Source of the DNA: Pseudomonadota bacterium
GTDB taxonomy: Bacteria > Pseudomonadota > Gammaproteobacteria > Pseudomonadales > Halieaceae
Assembly (NCBI GenBank): GCA_030591305.1
Contig: JAUVBI010000102.1
Span: forward strand, 1-10,140
DNA length: 10,140 bases
Reading direction: 5' to 3'
The position numbers and the translations under genes were made by a program. Below the pieces are notes generated by a model, which did no database searches, was not told the origin of the DNA, and saw only the letters and a program-made list of their open reading frames with translations. Positions within the stretch are counted from its first letter, which is position 1, and the number at the start of each line of letters is the position of its first letter. Shown in pieces: positions 6,559-10,140 of the stretch.

Positions 6559-8244
6559 ATGAGGTTTTTTACAGCAGTATCCGCTCGTTACTTTTTCTTA
6601 TCCATTATTGGATTACTGGTTGCCCAGAATGCCGGGGCGGTGGGAGCAATCGAAGGCGAGATAGAGCGCCAGCCGCTCAACCCCGTTGCCATCACCATGT
6701 TCCTGATTTTTGTCGCCGCTACACTGGTCATCAGCTACTGGGCATCCAAGCGCACTAAAAGTAGTAAAGATTTTTATACGGGGGGTGGCCAGATTACTGG
6801 CTTGCAAAACGGCACTGCTATTGCAGGTGATTTCATGTCGGCCGCTTCTTTTTTGGGTATCACCGGCTTGATATATCTGGGTGGGTTCGATGGGCTGGTG
6901 CTGGCCATTGGTGCTTTTTCTGCCTGGCCCATCATGCTGTTCCTGTTGGCCAAACGTGTTCGAAATATGGGCAAGTTTACGTTTGTCGATGTTGTGTCCA
7001 TGCGCCTTGAGAAGTCCGGTATTCGACTTGTGGCCATTTCGTCAACTCTGATTGTCGTTATTCTCTACTTGATCGCGCAGATGGTTGGCGCCGGGAAGTT
7101 GATTGAGCTGCTGTTCGGGCTGCCTTATGAGTCTGCCGTTATATTGGTCAGTGGCCTGGTGCTGGCCTATGTGACGTTCGGAGGCATGCTGGCAACAACC
7201 TGGGTACAGATTATCAAGGCTGTATTACTGATGATAGGCGTAACAATTACCGCTTTTTTGGTGATGAACGAAGCTGGCTTTAGTATTGACACCCTGATGG
7301 CTGCCGCTGCCGATAATCACCCGCGGGGGGGTGCCATTTTGTCTCCCGGTGTGTTGTTTAAAGACCCAATACAAATAGCGACGATTTTGGTATCTATGTT
7401 ATTTGGCATATTAGGTTTGCCCCATATTTTGATGCGCTTATTTACGGTGCCAAGCATGCAGGAGGCAAAGAAGTCGGCTTTTTATGCCTCTTTATTTATG
7501 GGCTACTTCTATCTTATGTTGGTTATTCTTGGTTTTGGAACAGTGATGATGCTGTATAACAATCCAGAATTTTTTACAGCGGATGGAAAATTGATTGGCG
7601 GTAACAATATGGCTGCGATACACCTTGCCACTGCAGTGGGTGGTGACTTCCTTACAGGCTTTATGTCCGCGGTGAGCTTCGCCACTATTCTGGCTGTTGT
7701 GGCGGGTCTCACCGTCTCCGGTGCGGCCGCCATTTCGCATGACTTGTACGCTGAGATGATCTGCAAAGGGAAGCCAAACCCTAAAAAAGAGCTGATGCTG
7801 ACTCGTTTGACAACGGTAGTGATTGGCGTGATTGCCGTGATATTGGGTATCTTATTTCAAAATGAGAATGTTGCGTTTATCGCCGCCATGCCCATGGTGG
7901 TTGCCGCTTCTGTCAATTTCCCCATACTGTTCCTGTCGCTATTCTGGCCAGGACTGACGACTCGAGGCGCAATTGTAGGTGCGCTGGTGGGTTTGGCGTC
8001 CTCTGTGATTTTGATTATTGTTGGCCCCCAGGTGTGGGTTTCGGTGTTGGGTTTTGAGAAAGCCCTGTTCCCCTATAACTACCCGGCGCTGTTTACCTTG
8101 CCCCTGGCTCTGCTGGTATGCTGGTTGTTTTCTGTCACCGATAAGTCTGCCAGGGCACAGGTAGATAAGGACAACTACCAGAAATTGTTAATACGCTCTG
8201 AATATGGGCCCGACGATGGTGTGTTGGAGGTGGCGAAACACTAG
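6559..8244 (+). CDS. actP: ActP-type sodium:solute symporter (acetate or phenylacetate uptake)
   Basis: This 561-residue protein of the sodium:solute symporter family matches E. coli ActP over its length: ERQPLNPVAITMFLIF, FYTGGGQITGLQNGTAIAGD (72-91), MSAASFLGITGLIYLGG, LIAQMVGAGKLIELLFGL, GGMLATTWVQIIKAVLL, GLPHILMRLFTVP and GGNNMAAIHLA. Thirteen or so membrane helices follow a signal-peptide-like N-terminus ending near AQNAGA (23-28), as in ActP. ATG 6559 is chosen over the upstream in-frame ATG 6523, because the latter overlaps the DUF485 gene and adds 12 residues unlike the family. GGGGTGA at 6547-6553 can serve as ribosome site. ActP imports acetate and glycolate. Close relatives in Pseudomonas paa clusters (PaaL/PhaJ) import phenylacetate, so the paa context makes phenylacetate a real possibility. 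The substrate cannot be read from the sequence by eye. Confidence 0.92.
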   Translation: MRFFTAVSARYFFLSIIGLLVAQNAGAVGAIEGEIERQPLNPVAITMFLIFVAATLVISYWASKRTKSSKDFYTGGGQITGLQNGTAIAGDFMSAASFLGITGLIYLGGFDGLVLAIGAFSAWPIMLFLLAKRVRNMGKFTFVDVVSMRLEKSGIRLVAISSTLIVVILYLIAQMVGAGKLIELLFGLPYESAVILVSGLVLAYVTFGGMLATTWVQIIKAVLLMIGVTITAFLVMNEAGFSIDTLMAAAADNHPRGGAILSPGVLFKDPIQIATILVSMLFGILGLPHILMRLFTVPSMQEAKKSAFYASLFMGYFYLMLVILGFGTVMMLYNNPEFFTADGKLIGGNNMAAIHLATAVGGDFLTGFMSAVSFATILAVVAGLTVSGAAAISHDLYAEMICKGKPNPKKELMLTRLTTVVIGVIAVILGILFQNENVAFIAAMPMVVAASVNFPILFLSLFWPGLTTRGAIVGALVGLASSVILIIVGPQVWVSVLGFEKALFPYNYPALFTLPLALLVCWLFSVTDKSARAQVDKDNYQKLLIRSEYGPDDGVLEVAKH

Positions 8245-8253
8245 TTGTTTTTT

Positions 8254-8278
8254 TGCAGAGGGGGTGTCCCCTGTAGCA
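8254..8278. other. Hairpin after actP, possible weak transcription end
   Basis: AGGGG (8259-8263) and CCCCT (8268-8272) form a perfect five-pair stem with a GTGT loop. TGCA and T(A)GCA can extend it with one G-G mismatch and one bulged A. It starts 10 bases after the actP stop in the gap between convergent genes. The T run (8248-8254) lies before the stem rather than after it, so it is not a standard intrinsic terminator on either strand. It might instead act as an RNA 3'-end stabiliser or Rho-linked pause. Confidence 0.3.
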
Positions 8279-8299
8279 TGTTGTAAATCGGCATGATAT

Positions 8300-8311
8300 A
8301 TCGGCGCCGAT
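8300..8311. repeat. Perfect 12-bp palindrome ATCGGCGCCGAT in the actP-higA gap
   Basis: ATCGGCGCCGAT reads the same on both strands. A further ATCGGC lies at 8287-8292 and could pair with GCCGAT 8306-8311 to give a six-pair stem with a 13-base loop. It sits between convergent genes, where it could end transcription from either side or bind a protein. No T run follows, so its role is open. Confidence 0.35.
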
Positions 8312-8334
8312 CTACAGTCCGCAACATAGTCTTG

Positions 8335-8625
8335 TTACATGCCTGCCGCGACTAATGGTTCGACATGGCGATTAGGGCGGCTTGCAGACAACTCATGTAC
8401 GGACTGAAGGTTGAGCCAAAACTCAGGTGTTGTTCGCAATGCTTCTGAAAGAAGCCATGCTGTTTCTGGTGTAACACCGCGCTTGCCACGCACTATTTCA
8501 TTGACTCGCTGGACCGAAATGCCGACATGGGTAGCGAGCGCTTTTTGTGTTAGTTCCAGTGGCTCCAGAAACTCTTTGAGCAAAATCACCCCCGGATGTG
8601 TTGCGATTCTATTGCTGGGAATCAT
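8335..8625 (-). CDS. higA: HigA family antitoxin (XRE-type DNA-binding protein)
   Basis: This 96-residue protein begins with the HigA/VapI signature IATHPGVILLKEFLEPLELT and contains an XRE-type helix-turn-helix, LTQKALATHVGISVQRVNEI (25-44), followed by RGKRGVTPETAWLLSEAL and TPEFWLNLQ. HigA neutralises HigB and represses the shared promoter. ATG (complement of 8623-8625) has a perfect ribosome site, AGGAGG (complement of 8632-8637), six bases away. The strong site fits the need for antitoxin in excess. The gene follows higB with a 14-base gap, in the toxin-first order typical of higBA. It converges on actP. Confidence 0.93.
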   Translation of the reverse strand: MIPSNRIATHPGVILLKEFLEPLELTQKALATHVGISVQRVNEIVRGKRGVTPETAWLLSEALRTTPEFWLNLQSVHELSASRPNRHVEPLVAAGM

Positions 8626-8631
8626 GTAGTG

Positions 8632-8637
8632 CCTCCT
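8632..8637 (-). promoter_or_regulatory. Strong ribosome binding site of higA
   Basis: AGGAGG on the - strand lies six bases before the higA ATG, between higB and higA. By contrast, higB has no clear site, which would favour antitoxin over toxin synthesis from one transcript. Confidence 0.7.
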
Positions 8638-8639
8638 GT

Positions 8640-8930
8640 TTAGTGATAATCCACAATTTGAACATCAGCTGCGCTATTTTGGGTCCAGCGAAAAATGATG
8701 CGCCACTGAGAGTTAATACGAATGCTATAAAAGCCCTTGAGTTCACCTCGCAATGGCTCGAGCCTGTTGCCCGGAGGAGAGCGAAGGTCATCAAGGACCT
8801 TCGCAGCATTCAGAACATCGAGCTTGTAAAGCGCGAGTTCATGTATCTGGCCTGGAAGCTTTCTGGCATAGCGACTAGATATACCGTGAAAGAGATCAGA
8901 AGCGCCTCTGTCGCCGAACGATGTAATCAT
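8640..8930 (-). CDS. higB: HigB family toxin (RelE-type mRNA interferase)
   Basis: This 96-residue protein belongs to the RelE/HigB superfamily, whose members cut mRNA on the ribosome. Seen features are MITSFGDRG at the start, LDVLNAAKVLDDLRSPPGNRLEPL (the first 20 spanning 38-57), LKGFYSIRINSQWRIIFRW (64-82) and the terminal IVDYH (92-96). The last two are hallmarks of HigB. The open frame extends 21 codons further upstream to 8993, but family members start at this Met, so the shorter form is chosen. No good ribosome site is seen before it. All family landmarks are intact, so it is likely functional. It is the first gene of the higBA operon, and a direct repeat of TAACGG lies just upstream. 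Confidence 0.92.
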   Translation of the reverse strand: MITSFGDRGASDLFHGISSRYARKLPGQIHELALYKLDVLNAAKVLDDLRSPPGNRLEPLRGELKGFYSIRINSQWRIIFRWTQNSAADVQIVDYH

Positions 8931-8940
8931 ATACCGAGAA

Positions 8941-8954
8941 TAACGGATTAACGG
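8941..8954. repeat. Short direct repeat upstream of higB, candidate HigA operator
   Basis: TAACGG occurs at 8941-8946 and again at 8949-8954, separated by AT, giving an 8-bp period. It starts 11 bases upstream of the higB start codon, where HigA-type antitoxins usually bind. The repeat is short and may be chance. Confidence 0.25.
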
Positions 8955-9063
8955 CATCCATGTAAGGCCTAAAGGAGAATATGCTAGTAACACATAAGCT
9001 GTCCGGTTCTCATAGATCCCTGGGGAGGGGGCTTCTCAGGAGAGCTAACCCTTACTTCACATT

Positions 9064-9142
9064 ATGTCGATAAAATATAAATATATCGACATGTTGTCTT
9101 GACCTGTCGATGGTATCGACATAAGCTCGAAATGTGTCGACA
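9064..9142. promoter_or_regulatory. Array of TGTCGAT half-sites upstream of fic, probable operator
   Basis: Six TCGA cores lie at 9067, 9086, 9107, 9116, 9127 and 9137. Five have good flanks: ATGTCGATA 9064-9072 and TATCGACAT 9084-9092 form an inverted pair with an 11-base spacer. TGTCGAT 9105-9111 and ATCGACA 9115-9121 form a second pair with a 3-base spacer. TGTCGACA 9135-9142 is a palindrome. The fifth core (GCTCGAAA) is weak. Spacings are 19, 21, 9, 11 and 10 bases, so the cores fall close to one face of the helix. The array covers the predicted fic promoter, which suggests repression. The Fic protein's C-terminal winged-helix region is a candidate binder (inference). Confidence 0.6.
9099..9127 (+). 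promoter_or_regulatory. Predicted fic promoter
   Basis: TTGACC (9099-9104, five of six matches to the -35 consensus) is followed after 17 bases by TAAGCT (9122-9127, a weak three-of-six -10). The second inverted pair of TCGA half-sites fills the spacer, so a bound protein would block RNA polymerase. Transcription would begin near 9134, about 30 bases before the fic ATG. Confidence 0.4.
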
Positions 9143-9162
9143 AAAACAAGATTGTTAAATAT

Positions 9163-10140
9163 ATGACTTGGACGCCTGAAGTACCCTACAACGATTTGCC
9201 CCTGCTGCCACCTGCTGTGGAGCTGGAGACCAAGCCTGTGCTCAAACGTTGTATTGAGGCAAGGGCTGCACTGGCGGAGCTTAAGCAGGCCGCAGAACTC
9301 ATCCCTAATCAGACGATGCTAATCAATACGCTGCCTCTGCTGGAAGCAAAAGACAGCTCTGAAATTGAAAACATCGTTACCACGACAGATAAACTGTTTG
9401 AGTTTGCCGATAGCGGCAGAGGCGCGGATCAGGCCACCAAAGAGGCTCTCAGATACCGCACGGCGTTGTATGAAGGCTGGCAGGGACTTTCTCAGCGCCC
9501 GATCAATACCAATATGGCGGAAGCTATCTGCTCGCAAATAAAAGGCGTGCAGATGGAAATTCGCAAAGTGCCAGGAGTAAAGCTCGCCAATGATGCAACA
9601 GGGGAGGTGATCTATACCCCCCCCGAAGGCGACGTGCATTTACGTGATTTGCTCGGTAATTGGGAAAAACTTCTGCACGAAGAGCCAGACCTCGATCCTC
9701 TTATCCGCATGGCGGTGGCGCACTATCAATTTGAGGCTATTCACCCCTTTACCGATGGTAATGGTCGTACAGGAAGAATACTCAATCTTTTGTATTTGGT
9801 TCAGGAAGAACTCTTGAACCTGCCAATTCTTTACCTAAGCCGTTACATAATCAGCCACAAAAATGACTATTACGCGAACTTATTGGGCGTTACGAGAGAA
9901 CAGGACTGGGAAACGTGGATCATCTACATGCTGGATGCCGTGGCGAGCACAGCGCAATGGACAACACATAAGATCATTGCAATTCGTGATCTCGCTGACC
10001 ACACGGCGGTATATGTGCGGGACCAACTGCCGAAAATCTATAGCCGCGAGCTGGTAGACACGATTTTCGAGCAGCCTTACTGTCGAATATCCAATCTGGT
10101 GGACGCCAAGATTGCCAAGCGCCAGACTGCATCCGAGTAC
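9163..10140 (+). CDS. Fic family protein, class II AMP-transferase (C-terminus cut by window end)
   Basis: An open frame of 326 codons runs from ATG 9163 off the window end without a stop. It resembles the Shewanella Fic protein (about 372 residues), so roughly 45 residues are missing. The active-site motif [12 protein letters not shown] (194-205) carries the catalytic H194 and the phosphate-binding residues. The N-terminal inhibitory motif SSEIEN (65-70, of form S/T-x-x-x-E-G/N) marks class II Fic proteins, where the glutamate (E69) blocks productive ATP binding. Residues from about 295 ([19 protein letters not shown]) look like the beginning of a winged-helix domain. Family members attach AMP to protein hydroxyls and can modify themselves; the target here is unknown. 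No strong ribosome site is seen. The gene diverges from higBA. Confidence 0.93.
   Translation, partial: MTWTPEVPYNDLPLLPPAVELETKPVLKRCIEARAALAELKQAAELIPNQTMLINTLPLLEAKDSSEIENIVTTTDKLFEFADSGRGADQATKEALRYRTALYEGWQGLSQRPINTNMAEAICSQIKGVQMEIRKVPGVKLANDATGEVIYTPPEGDVHLRDLLGNWEKLLHEEPDLDPLIRMAVAHYQFEAIHPFTDGNGRTGRILNLLYLVQEELLNLPILYLSRYIISHKNDYYANLLGVTREQDWETWIIYMLDAVASTAQWTTHKIIAIRDLADHTAVYVRDQLPKIYSRELVDTIFEQPYCRISNLVDAKIAKRQTASEY

Larger units (their letters stand above)
8931..9162. other. Divergent intergenic region between higB and fic
   Basis: This 232-base gap has no gene that I can support. The higB side (8931-9000) must contain the higBA promoter, but I cannot assign clear -35 and -10 boxes. 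The middle (about 9021-9045) is G-rich (TGGGGAGGGGGC) and holds an imperfect inverted repeat. The fic side (9060-9145) holds the half-site array and promoter described separately. Confidence 0.6.

Noticed and set aside
8598..8951. Plus-strand open frame of 117 codons opposite higB
   Set aside because: It is the complement of the well-supported higB gene and has no resemblance to a known family.
8931..8993. 21-codon N-terminal extension of higB
   Set aside because: HigB proteins begin at the MITSF-like Met, and the extension has no resemblance to the family.
9030..9045. Imperfect inverted repeat GCTTCTC-A-GGAGAGC as a terminator
   Set aside because: It needs a mismatch, wobble pairs and a one-base loop, and has no T run after it.
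9064..9142. Repeat array considered as a CRISPR or replication-iteron array
   Set aside because: The units are only 7-9 bases, partly inverted and sit on a promoter. There are no spacers of uniform length, no AT-rich origin features and no DnaA boxes noticed.

Overview
The window looks like chromosomal DNA from an aerobic gammaproteobacterium, probably marine or environmental. The Paa proteins align closely along their length with my recollection of the E. coli proteins. The acetate-permease pair and the higBA and fic genes are also typical of that class. I cannot name the genus from the sequence alone.

Region 1 (1-5095, + strand) is the core of an aerobic phenylacetyl-CoA degradation (paa) operon: the tail of paaG, then paaJ, paaA, paaB, paaC, paaD and paaE. 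Gaps between genes run from 1 to 45 bases and no internal promoter or terminator is evident. PaaABCE is the multicomponent ring-1,2-epoxidase, and PaaD is its Fe-S/diiron maturation helper. PaaG isomerises the epoxide to an oxepin, and PaaJ performs the thiolytic steps. The order G-J-A-B-C-D-E differs from the E. coli order A-B-C-D-E-F-G-H-I-J-K.

Region 2 (5127-8244, + strand) follows directly in the same direction. It holds a seven-helix, histidine-rich membrane protein of the ferric-reductase/cytochrome b type, a membrane-anchored tetraheme cytochrome c of the c3 type, a DUF485 (YjcH-like) small membrane protein, and an ActP-type sodium:carboxylate symporter. The last two form the classic yjcH-actP pair and could import phenylacetate or acetate. 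The cytochrome pair is not a standard part of the paa pathway and is the most interesting part of the window. The membrane protein lacks its own flavin domain, and it sits directly after PaaE, a soluble flavin/2Fe-2S reductase. A split electron path from PaaE-type reductase to membrane b hemes to periplasmic c hemes is a testable inference, not a demonstrated fact.

Region 3 (8335-10140) is accessory in character. A higB-higA toxin-antitoxin pair on the - strand converges on actP. It is followed on the + strand by a class II Fic (AMP-transferase) gene cut off by the window end. The 230-base divergent gap between higB and fic holds a compact array of TCGA-centred half-sites spaced at about 10-bp intervals over a plausible fic promoter. 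This looks like an operator on one face of the helix, perhaps for the winged-helix domain of Fic itself.

No tRNA, rRNA, CRISPR array or insertion sequence was seen.
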